Positions 12,978-25,162 of a stretch of 64,000 nt of DNA are shown here, piece by piece. The position numbers and the translations under genes were made by a program. The DNA lies in the NCBI RefSeq assembly GCF_041381155.1, contig NC_091142.1, positions 34,583,604-34,647,603 on the forward strand, read 5' to 3'. Within the stretch, counting starts at the first letter, position 1, and each line of letters begins with the position of its first letter. The DNA is from Argopecten irradians (taxonomy: Eukaryota; Mollusca; Bivalvia; Pectinida; Pectinidae). The notes under the pieces were generated by a model. The model worked only from the letters and a program-made list of their open reading frames with translations. It did no database searches and was not told where the DNA came from.

Positions 12978-13028
12978 TGACGTCATAACCTCTAAAAATG
13001 ACGTCACTATATGTAAATGATGATGTCA
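12978..13028. promoter_or_regulatory. Three CRE-like motifs about 21 bp apart
   Basis: Perfect TGACGTCA octamers lie at 12978-12985 and 12999-13006, and a one-mismatch TGATGTCA at 13021-13028. The spacing of 21-22 bp is about two helical turns. TGACGTCA is the binding site of CREB/ATF-type bZIP factors. Whether it acts here is unknown; it is intronic to a decayed gene. Confidence 0.4.
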
Positions 13029-13655
13029 TAAATGTGGAGTAACATATTTTACATGTGGAGTATCATGTGTGGGGTTAAACATAAGGTCATTTTTTCATAA
13101 ACGAATAAGTATTACTTTTCTATTCAGTCCACCCTGGGAGTAATACGACTGTGCATGTATGTAATTTATAGTTTACACATAAGATTAAACGGGGAGTTTT
13201 GATATACATTCTGGTAATTTTATGTGCAAAATAAGATCGTAGTGAAAATGGAGAATTATTGCAGCGACCTACGTTTTGATGAAAAAAATCATCCGTTACA
13301 AACATGCGGAGATATAAAAAATACACGCAAATTAAAGGGCACAATCCAGTCTAGGAGAACATTGAAATTTGAACATATATCGGAAAAAACCAGTTCTAAT
13401 GGGATTTTGATCAGTCGGATTTTTAACAGTTATCTGACAGAAAAACGGTCCTCCTGCACAGTTCTTATACTTCCTTTTAGGGATTCTACTACATTTTCTT
13501 TGTACTTTGAGTTACACAACAGTGTGCCGATGGTGTGAAGCCGGTATGTTCAGATCGAGCAGGGTTGCATAATGATATGACGACATTCACAATATTATCA
13601 TTATGTAAATGCAGGTTATTTAAAATCGAAAAATTACAATGTTAAGAACGCTTTT

Positions 13656-13895
13656 AAAGTCATCAAAATACATCGTAAAACTCATCACAGCCATTGTAAA
13701 TAGTAATATTTTTTCCTTCTCGGGGGAAACCTTCGGACCCCAAACACCAAAATATCGCGCTTTCGCCGCTCGCAAAATCTTCAAAATACAATGTACATCG
13801 TATAACTCATATCTCAGCCATTCTAAATCGTAATATTTTATCCCCGGGGGTCTCCCCCGAACCCTCAAAAACACCACAATGCTCGCCAATTTTGC
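13656..13895. repeat. Two diverged direct repeats of about 120 bp
   Basis: The segment from 13656 (AGTCATCAAAATACATCGTA) is repeated from about 13777 (AATCTTCAAAATACAATGTA). Both copies run through a 'cagccatt...aatagtaatatttt' core and a 'cgggggaaacc' or 'cgggggtctcc' motif. The copies are clearly related but diverged. Confidence 0.65.
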
Positions 13896-15365
13896 CAATT
13901 TGCGTACTCATTAAATTTCCTATTATATTCTTCACAGTACACTATGCGTATATGTAGAATACGAATTTTACCGATTTTTTTATCTAGACCCCTAAATCGT
14001 CCTCACAATGGTCAATATGCTATCTAGTGTGTCCATATTGATATAAACTAACTAATTCTCAAATCCCTGTGAACTGTTCGTACACTGTATACTTTTGAAA
14101 CTTTCTTAAGGTCAACAGATTTGTTATTTCCAAAACTGCGCACGGTTAGATAATATAATGAAGCGGTCTTGTAAGTGATTAGTGAGTGATAAGAAATAGG
14201 TTATTTCATGGCCCTGTGTTAGTTGAACTATTAAACGTATTAAGCATATCTTGTCCACGAGTACATGTCATGCATATTTGGTCATTGTATCTAGTATCTG
14301 TGTTTTGTCCCGTCTTTTTTATCGGTCGTGCGTGCATTATCACTACTCTACGTGTTATTCTATTTTCGTACACGAAAGGCTTTAAAAGAGCTTTAAAAAT
14401 AAATAAGCCTAACCCTATCTGTGCGGTGTTCTGAAAGATTAAGTTCCAAATACGAAATAGAGGTGTGTAGTATATACATAAGGCGTGATGGGGGCACGTT
14501 TGTCGCTGTATGATAGGGTTTTAGAAAGGGTATGAAGGGTGGCGGGGTCTACTTTTATAAATATGCATTATATGTATGTACGTGTAGCATGTTAGTGTCA
14601 TTATTGTTTTGGCCCGTTTTCTTGTAAACTTATATTTCTTCCTTGTTGATATAAACTTTAAAGTCTATGTGATAGTTTTAATTTACAGACAAAAGTCAAC
14701 CGCAACCTCCTCGAACCTGAGTTGACACACACGTACTCTATATCAAATGACTTTTGACCTAAAGAATATAACAATTTTATAACCCATAAAATATAACGAT
14801 TAGAATGAGTATACGATCGTTTTTATTATATCAGGGCATGTTAGATTGTATATTTATATATACGAATACATTTCCACTTATCAATATAGCAATTACATGT
14901 AGTGCGACTGTTTTAAATATCTATAATCGCCAATACCGCAACACTGCCCCATTGAATTTCCCGACTCTAGTCACAGCTGTTTGTCTCAGATGACGTCACA
15001 AATCAACGGCCACCTGGTGATATCAGGGGCGATAAGCGATGCGATCGTTCTAGACAAGTGTCGCTATGGACTTCGTTTCAAGCAAGTTTTATTGAAATTA
15101 CGTCAAATACAACCTGTATTTTTTGTTGGAATCATAAAATGCACCACAATAACCAAATATCAACATAAAAATAGCATATGTAAAACCTGTTTTTATCACC
15201 TTTAAATATACTTAACATAACTAAGTTCATACAAGTTCGTATATATCCGGCTAGCCTTTGGTATTAGTGTTAACTCATTGATATATAACAAAAACTATGT
15301 TGATTTTCGTAAAAATGAATGCATATCTAATGAAATGTTTGTAAATAATGCCTATCTAAACTTAC

Positions 15366-15491
15366 CAGTCAACATGTAATTGCCGTTGTCCAAGGTAAAT
15401 AGTGTAGCTTGTTTGCTGTCCAGAACGAACGGTGATAGATTGCAGATAAATGGATTCTTTCGGAAGGAGACACTCTTTTCAATATCTATCA
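15366..15491 (-). CDS. Middle exon (126 nt) of the minus-strand dioxygenase-like gene
   Basis: On the minus strand the exon lies between an acceptor (CTGTAACAG before 15491) and a canonical donor (GTAAG from 15365). It is exactly 126 nt, the same as its counterpart at 58320-58445, and both borders are phase 1. The peptide IDIEKSVSFRKNPF...PFVLDSKQATLFTL...YMLTG aligns throughout with IDSERSVCFRKNPF...PFVLHSDHTTLSVL...YMLSG of the plus-strand gene. No stop or shift is seen. In the paralogue this exon joins the N-terminal domain to the dioxygenase domain. Its downstream partner exon (11545-12246) is broken. Confidence 0.85.
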
Positions 15492-15547
15492 CTGTTACAG
15501 AAAGAATAAATTTGATTAATGGGACATGCTTTATTTAAGAATTGCAA

Positions 15548-15673
15548 CTATTTTTTAATTTCATCCGGGTATGAAAGAACTTTTGTTTGCAAACTGTGTG
15601 AACCGGACTATCATATTCTCATAAAAGTTTGTAAACAAAATTTATTTCATATCCAGATGAAATTAAAAAATAG
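15548..15673. repeat. Foldback element in intron
   Basis: The arm 15548-15594 (CTATTTTTTAATTTCATCCG onwards to GTTTGCAAAC) is nearly the reverse complement of 15627-15673 (GTTTGTAAAC onwards to AATTAAAAAATAG), with a loop of about 32 bp. It lies just upstream of the 126-nt exon, outside its splice sites, and resembles a small MITE. Confidence 0.75.
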
Positions 15674-16685
15674 TGACTTCAATGCTTTTAATTAATGTTC
15701 CAGGCTACTTTATAAAATGAAATACGTTTACACGTATGATTCCATTGATTTTTCCAAGGGATTATTTTTGCTAAATCAATACGCAACGTAAATGTTTCTA
15801 TTACGTTAACGCCGGATTTCCGCGCCATTCCCGATTTTCTTTTCATCGTGGAATGCAAGAAATAAATAGGCGAATCAGAAAGCCAGAAACAAAGAAAAAT
15901 AATAATAAAAGTGCAACACAAGATTCGATTTCTTTAGTTTTATCTAACGTACTGGATACCAACAGCTGACGTATATTAGAAAATGATTCTCATGTATCGC
16001 GAAATGTCGAGAAATAGTGAAATCATTTCGTCTCTGAGAGCCAAATCATAGTCGTGAAAATTTGATTTTCTCGTGATTAGTAGAAATCGCGAAAATGTTG
16101 ACCCGCGAAATTAATCGGCTATACAGTACATGAATTGGATGATTTCGGTTTGTTTGGTTGTTTTTGTTTTAGTAGTTGTGAGAGCCGCCATCACCCGAAA
16201 ATTTTATTCCGTCTTTGCATATTAAAGAGTTGTCTCCCTTGCATGCAGCTATCCATTACGACGTCATTATTTTTTTGTGCGAAATTTATGTCATTCGTCT
16301 TCTAAAAAGTATGACATTCCGCCAGCAAACACACGACGTCCCAGTCAATACCTATCCGTAAGGGCAGGTAACTTTGTAATATGCAAATGCAGAATATTGA
16401 TCACGGGTAAATGAGTAAATAAGTTACCATAGTCCCCGATACTGTATAAGGTTTACATTTCGTGGATAGTTTTTTTTCGCTATATTCGGGTTTAACTGAT
16501 ATCGTGAAATGTGAACAAAGGTAAACATTCAGAAATTCATTTAATGTGTTCAGGAATATCATAGCAATTCTCAAATTGGCAGAATGCATAGGAAATTATA
16601 AAAGGCATCTTGATTAATTATGGTTTGAATAAAAGAGATAACTATATTGTTAACAATCAGCAAAACTAAAAATATTACTACTTAC

Positions 16686-17176
16686 GATCGGAACCGGCAT
16701 TCGCAGTCGGTTTGGCGGTATCGAACAATTGCACGAGACCGACATCTTCCGCATTAAAAAGACCATGATACTTCTCTCTGATTGCCTCTTGTTCTTTGGA
16801 TGTCTTGGCTCCGGCGAGAAAGTCGTAAACCAGCTCAGTAGTTTCCTCCATGGTGTAACCTTTACCATATTTCAAAACGAGGCTATCCCTATTGTAGCTG
16901 AACCAATAAGAAATTTTCTTGTCTGCGTCATATCCGCTGCCAGTTTCTGTAGTTCCGTCAAGCTTGGAATACTGGCCGTTTTGTGTTATACCGAACTCAG
17001 CCGAGTTTAGACCAACAGTGAGTCTGATATCGTCAGTAGTTGAAGCCTTCGTGATCTTTATCATAAAAGCATTGTTCCTGGTGATGTTGAAGGTGAAAAT
17101 TCCCTGTCCGTGAACAGGCATAGGCTTACTCCATGTTGGTTTATCATTAAACTTCCCAGCCATGGCGGTAACTGTT
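16686..17176 (-). CDS. N-terminal-domain exon of the minus-strand dioxygenase-like gene
   Basis: The exon starts after an acceptor (TTTGTAATAG) at 17176 and has an ATG at 17163 in a strong Kozak setting (ACCGCCATGG), then runs 478 coding bases to a GTAAG donor at 16685, leaving phase 1. The peptide begins MAGKFNDKPTWSKPMPV and includes GQGIFTFNITRNNAFMI, ISYWFSYNRDSLVLKYGKGY and a helical tail EQEAIREKYHGLFNA. About half its residues match the exon at 55855-56353. The YW-S-x-N-R-D-S-L-V-L-K-Y-G pattern is faintly reminiscent of farnesoic-acid methyltransferase-like (Methyltransf_FA) beta domains; that is a guess. No signal peptide or membrane segment is apparent, so a cytosolic protein is likely. 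With the last exon broken, the gene could still give a short protein of this domain, but more likely it is dying. Confidence 0.85.
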
Positions 17177-20100
17177 CTATTACAAAGAAAAGAAAAGAGC
17201 ATCAGATAAAAGTTTATTGAATAATAGGGAGGAATGATGAGGTTGGTCAGTGTACTTTGCATACTATATATTTATATTTTCACTGTAGCCCCCACCCCCA
17301 GCCCCTGTAACTAAGCGCAGTTGGCATTCATCAGTCTATGAACTGCTATTCGCTTATTATGACGTTATTATCATTGTGACAGGTCAGCGACGATGACTGT
17401 TTACATGGCAGTTCCGTCTCAGACGATAATGATTTTTTTTACTCGTAATAGATAAAAACGACTGAAAACGATCAAGGCTTACATGATATCTCCGACACTG
17501 TCAAGTGGTAGCTGTAATACTGTAAATCGATTTTCTATCCCGGCTGATACATTTCGCAAATTTCGTTTAAAGCATTTTCGGGAGATTAAGCTTCGCTGAT
17601 TTAAAATTGAAGGAAAATATCTTTGAAGTTAATGGTGTAATAATAACCTAATATACTAATTCTCGGCGATATACCTTCGTTGCGAAAATAAATCACTCGC
17701 GAAAGACAGATGGGTTACAGTATGTCGGACCCAATGACCCAATGGAATGAAATGCCATGATCAATAGTCAGTAGAGAATCGGCACGGAGTAACCAGAGAA
17801 AAAAATCACCAGCATTATCTCCTAGTGTGACGAAGGGAAAGCGGTTGGTACTGTAAAACTTCCACAACAATGTAGTGTCACGAGTATATCAGTGTTATCA
17901 GACTAACAGTTAAGGATGTATTCTTCTGAGGGTTCAGTCCCGTTGAAGTCTCGTTTCGACAAAGATCAAAGAATTTATGAGATTTTCAAATATATTTTAT
18001 CAATATCTGTAGTAAGTTGCCAGATGCAAATTTTGTCAAAAAATTACATTTCTATTTTCAGTAGATTTTTTATACAGGGATTTTAAGAAATGGCCCATTT
18101 GACGGCCATTTTGAAATTGTGTCTTTTTCCTCTTTGAGTAGAGCCATAGTTTAACCATTTTTTACTGAAATTGTTTTTACTTAAATCATCACTGCACCAG
18201 CATTTTTAGCTGTATCGAGCTAATTTTGCTGTTAACCTTTACTAGGTTCGTGGTTATAAAAATATTGAGCATTATTGCGTGAAGTGCTACGCTTTTGTCA
18301 CTTTATTTTTGCATTTAATAGTAATTTGGACACTTTTATTTTTTACTCTTAAATGCTGAAAAATAACACATATTCAAATGGGGCAAAAAAGTAAGCACAC
18401 TGACCCCCCCATTTTTCTGCCTAATTTAGAAAGAACAACCCATTCCCTATTGAAATGCAAAATATTAACAAAAGTTTAATACCACAACTGTTTCTATAAA
18501 GGGTTTAATTTGGCATAAATGGCTGAAGATGGTGTATTTTGCAGCTCAAAATTAAGGGGTAGGGGTAGCATATGTTGTTATTCTGAGAAAAAATATGAGT
18601 CTTCTTAATCAAAACTTGTATGTTTTTAAAGAAGACTACAGGAAAATAAATTCTTCAAACTTCCATACATATCAAACATCTCATTAGGAAATTATGGCTT
18701 TTAAACTCTTGTGTATACGGTCAAAACGGCATAAATCCCAAAAAATCCAAGATTTTGTCAACTTGGTATCTTTGAGTGACAATAGCTCAAAAACAAGCAC
18801 ACCGACATATCCTTTTTCTTCCATTTTCTTGTATGGTATGAACTCCTATTTCCAAAAATCTATATGAGAAAAAAAAGTTTAATACAAGAAAATTTTGACT
18901 TCTCAGAGGTGTACATCCTAATTGAACTGACATGACCGTAACCGACAGCATCTAATTCCAGACAGAGTCCGTCTGATTGTCCGGTACCTGATAACACACC
19001 AATTAATTGTCCAGGCCCTGTACCCTGTACATTGTAAATATAATGATGTATTGTAGTTAGATGCATTGTTTTAGGCAAGGCAGCTCCAGCCAGTACCCAG
19101 ACGAATAAACATGTACATAGTGTAGTCTATGGAGTATATAATATTCTGTAGATGTTTGATTTTTATTTATGTCAAAATACATTTTGGTGTAAGTGATTTA
19201 CGCTTGAAACTTTAAGTCAAACTTCACGGTAAATTACGAATGTTTATAGAAAATATTTCAAGTCCGTTACTCGTACATTTATATAATTGTTAAAATACAC
19301 TTCTGAAATGTGTATTTACTACCACTGAGACTAAACAAACATTTAAAGAATTTGTTATCAAGAAATGTTTACAACGAATATTGTAACATATAGTATGGCC
19401 TCACGTCGCTATACCAATATAATACAGTTACTTTAAACTTTAACGGTGGCCTCGTGCTTTTCCTTAAATAATAAAACTTAATTACATTTTTTTTTATATA
19501 GTTGATATTTTTCACGAATGTTTCTACTCCAAATTTTCAAACGAAATATTTCAATTTTTCTGTAAATCACCTGTGATTTACATACGAAAACTTTGTGATC
19601 CAAGTAAATTCCGAATTAATATCTACATTATTTATATTGATAAAATGTTCTATTCAGTTTCTAAATCCGCGAATTTTAATCTTTACAAACTCTTTTTTTT
19701 TAAATGAAAATCGCAAAATTTAATAGCCGAGAAAGTAAGTAGAGCAATCTGATTAACATCCAGATCCTTTTTATCACTACGTTAGATAAGAGGATCTGAG
19801 AAAATCCCATTAGGGGTCATGTCCAGGTAACCTTTGCAAATGGCCAATCAAATTGCTGCTGGCAAAATTTTGACAGTGAATTTCAGGAGACGAAATAGTT
19901 TGAAAATCTGTCAGAATTATTTCCGTGTAGGTAGTCATCTCACCCAAAGAGCACAATAAAGCTAATCGTATTGAACGGAGTGGTTATAAGGATCTGTATT
20001 TCAATCAGATTGGTAGACTAGTATACTTTGACCGAGTATCCCACCTACAGATCTCTCTTGCGGTTGCATTTGGGCCATCGAGGTGATTTGAAAAAATGCA

Positions 20101-20233
20101 TAATTTGTTTTGCAAACGATGTAAAGGACATAAAAATTACTATTATTATTCAATCTTAATCCGCTCCTGGTTGCGCTACAAATATTAATAAAGTTAAGTA
20201 AACTAGCAAACGATTTATAAATAAACACTTACC
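17177..20233. other. First intron of the minus-strand dioxygenase-like gene
   Basis: This lies between the coding exon acceptor at 17177 and the donor of the putative non-coding exon at 20232. A 1-kb TIR element fills 17914-18918. The remainder is AT-rich, and I see no exon in it. Confidence 0.5.
17914..18918. mobile_element. 1-kb non-autonomous TIR element
   Basis: The left end GGATGTATTCTTCTGAGGGT and the reverse complement of the right end GGATGTACACCTCTGAGAAG are imperfect terminal inverted repeats (about 17 of 23 bases). The left flank is TTAA (17910-17913) and the right flank TAAT, so a TTAA target with one diverged side is possible. The interior is AT-rich and has no transposase frame. 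Confidence 0.6.
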
Positions 20234-20275
20234 TTTTTTCAGATTACCTTGCAGATTTGCGGATTGTGAATGCTA
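20234..20275 (-). other. Putative non-coding first exon of the minus-strand gene
   Basis: On the minus strand a consensus donor GTAAGTG follows AAAAAAG at 20233, and a TATA box lies about 25-30 bp upstream of the inferred start near 20275. The only ATG in the exon (ATGCATAGC) opens a short frame ending in TGA before the donor, so it is untranslated or a short uORF. The next acceptor in this direction is at 17177, thirteen bases before the Kozak ATG. The link to that gene is inferred from order and splice sites. Confidence 0.5.
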
Positions 20276-20298
20276 TGCATCAACCTAAATCGTTCGTT

Positions 20299-20308
20299 CT
20301 TATATACC
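20299..20308 (-). promoter_or_regulatory. TATA box of the minus-strand gene
   Basis: The minus strand reads GAGGTATATAAGAACG, a good TATA box, placed about 30 bp before a short exon ending in a consensus splice donor. This spacing fits a Pol II core promoter. Confidence 0.5.
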
Positions 20309-20309
20309 T

Positions 20310-22671
20310 CGTCTTATTGATTTATGATGTAAAACATGAATTCTGATTGGTCATCTTTTTATTAATGACCTCATACCTGTGTTGTGATTGGTCGTGTTGT
20401 ATCCGGGTGTCTATTTGATAAGCATGTTTGTATCAGTTACGACTGATTTAGAAAAATGAAATTACCCTGTTCATTGTAAAATGTTTAGACAACTACATAA
20501 TACACATAATTGTTCCTCCGATGTATATCTTATCTAAAAGTTTCAGTTTGTTTTAAAACTCGCCATGCGTATACAATTCTGTTCATTTTTGTAAACTTTA
20601 CGATAATCAGTATTATAATCCATATGGATGGAAACCTGATTCATCCAATGTTTTTTGTTAGCAAATCAGTTCTTTATTATGTATAGAACATTTACCACAC
20701 ACTATAAAATATCCAGAACATGTGTATATCGTGGTCATGTTGTATATTTGAACTCAGTGTGTCACAATTTAAGACTTTATAGTGACCAATTATATTTAAG
20801 GATTAACCTCTTACTTTGTTTAGTTTATGAGATGATAAACCCAATGGAGCTCGAGGTAAATTGCGTGAAGGCGAAGCGTTTACGTAAACTTTACCGAATG
20901 CTCCATTGGCTTTATAATCTCCTTATAATCACAGCTGTATACAAAAGCGGCTGTTTCGTTTCTGTAAATTCGTAATTTATAAAGTTAGTTCGATCTACGA
21001 GGTTGACCTTCAGAAAATGAGCTTCTTCGAAAATGTTGGGTTATGTTTATTACTTGAAGTGTTGAGAGTATATAAAGTGTCATTTAACAATCCGCCATAT
21101 TCTTATACGTTCTTAGAACATTTTCTTTCAGTGATACTGGCAAGCAAAGAGTGTCATTATTGTGATCAGCCAACTACATGTTCTTCCATAGATCACTGTG
21201 TTGAAGTTCTGTAATGAATTTGTCAATCATCTAAATAATATTTGATTATTGTATTATATACATGTAACAAACTTATATATTATTAAATAATACAATAAAG
21301 AAAATAAGTTATGGTCCTTCTGCTCAAATTCCAACCAAGGTAGACGTCTTAACATATGGTGCATTTTGCACCGACAACCCCCGAGATGTTTATATCCATT
21401 CATCAAAGTTGATATTTTAACCTACCTATCCATTCGGATTTCTACCTTCATCTCATTGTTAACATGGGATAATTGCCTGCTATATAGAATGTTTATTATC
21501 CAATTAGTTTGTCGTTCACTGTAGTGAATATGTATGTTAAATTTTATTGCAGCATTTGTACTAAATTTTAATTAGATGAAAGATGTTTTAAAACTTTTAA
21601 AAGAGAAAACACGGTGAACTGACAGGTGTGTTTCCTAAAGATTTATGTGACCTAAATACGATGCATTGTATGTGGGAAAGGCAGATCGATACCTTGACCT
21701 GTACGTAGGCGCTTATCCGGGTATAAGAATCGTTATAAAGTGACAAATGGCACATGCATTGTCTTAGTTATCTAGATCCGGTTAAATGTTCTTACTATTA
21801 TCAGCTATTTAATTCATGAATTTTACTGAATAGTTTTTTTCTACAGTTGGCGCGCGATACTCGGGACTCCGATTGTCCATAGAATATACAATCGGGCAGA
21901 AATACTAGGCAACGGATGTGATTACCGTAACGTTGTTAAAAATATAAGTGGAGATAAAATTTCGCACATTACCGTTTGGAACCTATTCGCAGGGTTTATA
22001 TTCGCGAATTACCTTAACTGTGAAAGCGTTACTCATACGACAGCCGAATGTGTACACCATGGATTTGATACTTTCCGCGAGGCATTAAAGGTCGCGAATG
22101 TGGATGGAGTTAAAAGTTCCGCAAATATTCGTAACTCTACAGAATATACTTATTAACCCCTTGGAATATTTGCGGTACTCAATAGGTTGTATATCCTCGG
22201 GAAATGACTATTATTATTGTTAGAACAAGATAACCGATTACATAATTTATTATTCATAATCCGTTAGAATATAAAACGAGCAGCCATCCAAATGATATGT
22301 AAAACATCATAACGTACACCTGATTACAATAAGGTCTCCACTGATGACAAACTAATTAAGATTATACTTCATATTGCAGCGGAATTACAAGTATGATTCT
22401 AATTAGATTAAATGTCTATAAATAGCATGCGTATCAATTCACTTAAGCAGTATTCCCAATATATTTTGGGTTGGTGAAGTCATGGAAAAAAACTGGAAGG
22501 AAATTCATCGTATTAGCGTCTATGATAAAGAATGTCCGTCCGTTTTTTGTCTATGACCTCATAAACCAAAAATATATTCAGAATAATGCTTATGATTTTC
22601 ATAGAAATGTTACTATACATTTTCTTGTCTGTGAAAGATTCAACAAAAACGCTTCAAGATGTCTTTTTTTT
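20310..22671. other. Intergenic stretch without recognised genes
   Basis: AT-rich sequence with short frames only. One hairpin lies at 20837-20912 (arms AACCCAATGGAGC and GCTCCATTGGCTTT, with GGTAAA/TTTACC inside), probably a MITE remnant. Nothing else was supported. Confidence 0.5.
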
Positions 22672-25162
22672 AGGTCATCTGACCCAAAGGGTCAGGATGA
22701 CCTATTGTCATCATGCACCGTCCGTCGTCGTGCGCCGTCCGCCGTCCGTAAACTTTTCATTCAAGCGACTTCTTCTCAATAACCGGAAGGCCCAGGGTAC
22801 TCATATTTGGCCTGTAGGTTGCTGGGATGAAGGGCTACCAAGTTTGTTCAAATGAATGACCTTGACCTTCATTCAAGGTCACAGGGGTCAAATAGGCTAA
22901 AATCTTTAAACGACTTCTTCTCAAAAACCAGAAGGCCCAGGGTACTGATATTGGGCCTGTAGGATGCTGGGATGAAGGGCTACCAAGTTTGTTCAAATGA
23001 ATGACCTTGATCTTCATTCAAGGTCACAGGGGTCAAATAGGCTAAAATCCTTTAAACAACTTCTTGTGAATAACTTAGAGGCCTAGAGACCTGATATTAG
23101 GCCTGTGGCATGCTGGGATAAAGGGCTACGAAGTTTGTTCAAATGAATGACCTTGACCTTGATTCAAGCTCAAAGGGTTCAAAAAGGCTAAAATCTTTAA
23201 ACGACTTCTTCTCAAGAACTAGAAGGCCCAGGGTACTGATATTGGGCCTGTAGGATGCTGGGATGAAGGGCTACCAAGTTTGTTCAAATGAATGACCTTG
23301 ACCTTCATTCAAGGTCACAGGGGTCAAATAGGCTAAAATCCTTTAAACAACTTCATGTGAATAACTAAGAGGCCTAGAGACCTGATATTAGGCTTGTAGG
23401 ATGCTGGGATGAAGGGCTACCAAATTTCTTCAAATGAATGACCTTGACCTTTATTCAAGGTCAAAGGGGTCAAAAAGGCTAAAATCCTTTAAACAACTTC
23501 TTGTGAATAATTAAGAGGCCTAGAGACCTGATATTAGGTCTGTAGGTAGCTGGGATAAAGGGCTACCAAGTTTGTTCAAATAAATGACCTTGATCTTCAT
23601 TCAAGGTCATAGGGGTCAAATAGGCTAAAATCCTTTAAACAGCTTCTTCTCAAAAACCAGAAGGCCCAGGGTACTGATATTGGGCCTGTGACATGCTGGG
23701 ATGAAGGGCTACCAAGTTAAATGACCTTGACCTTCATTCAAGGTCACAGGGGTCAAATAGGCTAAAATCATTTAAACGACTTCTTCTCAAAAACCAGAAG
23801 GCCCAGCGTACTGATATTGGGCCTGTAGGATGCTGGGATGAAGGGCTACCAAATTTGTTCAAATAAATGACCTTGACCTTCATTCAAGGTCACAGGGGTC
23901 AAATAGGCTAAAATCCTTTAAACAACTTCTTGTGAATAACTAAGAGGCCTAGAGACCTGATATTAGGCATGTGGCATGCTGGGATGAAGGGCTACCAAGT
24001 TTGTTCAAATGAATGACCTTGACTTTCATTCAAGGTCAAAGGGTTCAAAAAGGCTAAAATCTTTAAGCGACTTCTTCTCAAGAACCAGAAGGCCCAGGGT
24101 ACTGATATTGGGCCTGTGACATGCTGGGATGAAGGGCTACCAAGTTTGTTCAAATAAATGACCTTGACTTTCCTTCAAGGTCACAGGGGTCAAATAGGCT
24201 AAAATCCTTTAAACAACTTCTTCTCAAGAACCAGAAGACCTAGGGTACTGATATTGGGCCTGTAGGATGCTGGGATGAAGGGCTACCAAGTTTGTTCAAA
24301 TGAATAAGTTTGTTCAAATGAATGACCTTGATCTTCATTCAAGGTCAAAGGGGTCAAAAAGGCTAAAATCTTTAAACAATTTCTTCTCAAGAACCAGAAG
24401 GCCCAGGGTACTGATATTGGGCTTGTAGGATGCTGGGATGAAGGGCTAGCAAGTTTGTTCAAATGAATGACCTTGACCTTCATTCAAGGTCAAAGGAGTC
24501 AAATAGGCTAAAATCCTTTAAACAACTTCTTGTGAATAACTAAGAGGTCTAGAGACCTGATATTGGGCCTGTAGGATGCTGGGATGAAGGGCTACCAAGT
24601 TTGTTCAAATGAATGACCTTGATCTTCATTCAAGGTCAAAGGGGTCAAAAAGGCTAACATCTTTAAACGACTTCTTCTCAAGAACCAGAAGGCCCAGGGT
24701 ACTGATATTGGGCCTGTGACATGCTGGGATGAAGGGCTACCAAGTTTGTTCAAATGAATGACCTTGACCTTCATTCAAGGTCAAAGGGGTCAAAAAGGCT
24801 AAAATCTCTGAACGACTTCTTCTCAAGAACCAGAAGGCCTAGGGTACTGATATTGGGCCTCTAGGATGCTGGGATGAAGGGCTACCAAGTTTGTTAAAAT
24901 AAATGACCTTGACCTTCATTCAAGGTCACAGGGATCAAATAGGCTAAAATCCTTTAAACAACTTCTTGTGAATAACTAAGAGGCCTAGAGACCTGATATT
25001 AAGCCTGTCGCTTGCTGGGATGAAGGACTACCAAGTTTGTTCAAATGAATGACCTTGATTTTCATTCAAGGTCATAGGGGTCAAATAGGCTAAAATCTTT
25101 AAACGACTATGTTGTATTGTACTAATAGTCAGATGACCGTTAAGGCCCATGGGCCTCTTGTT
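22672..25162. mobile_element. Tandem-repeat-bearing element, about 16 units of 145 bp
   Basis: Units start about every 145-146 bp (the AGGCTAAAAT marker falls at 22894, 23039, 23185, 23330 and so on) through about 16 copies. Two unit types alternate irregularly: one with CCAGAAGGCCCAGGGTACTG, the other with AACTAAGAGGCCTAGAGACC. The edges are non-repeated: AGGTCATCTGACCC on the left and, in inverted orientation, CGGTCATCTGACTA on the right, followed by GGCCCATGGGCCTCTTG. Inverted edges around a tandem core are typical of the MITE-like or Helitron-like elements with central repeats described in bivalves; which class is not settled. Each unit carries TGACCTTGACCT and TCAAGGTCA motifs. Confidence 0.85.

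Larger units (their letters stand above)
12247..15365. other. Last intron of the minus-strand dioxygenase-like gene
   Basis: No exon was recognised between the splice borders at 12247 and 15365. The stretch holds a group of three CRE-type motifs (12978-13028) and a diverged two-copy direct repeat (13656-13895). The rest is AT-rich with short meaningless frames. Confidence 0.6.

Noticed and set aside
16729-17113. Plus-strand frames opposite the N-terminal-domain exon
   Set aside because: Antisense shadows of the minus-strand coding exon.
22835-24774. Recurrent minus-strand 60-codon frames (MKVKVIHLNKLGSPSSQHPT type)
   Set aside because: Generated by the 145-bp repeat; no start context or homology, and units differ by shifts.
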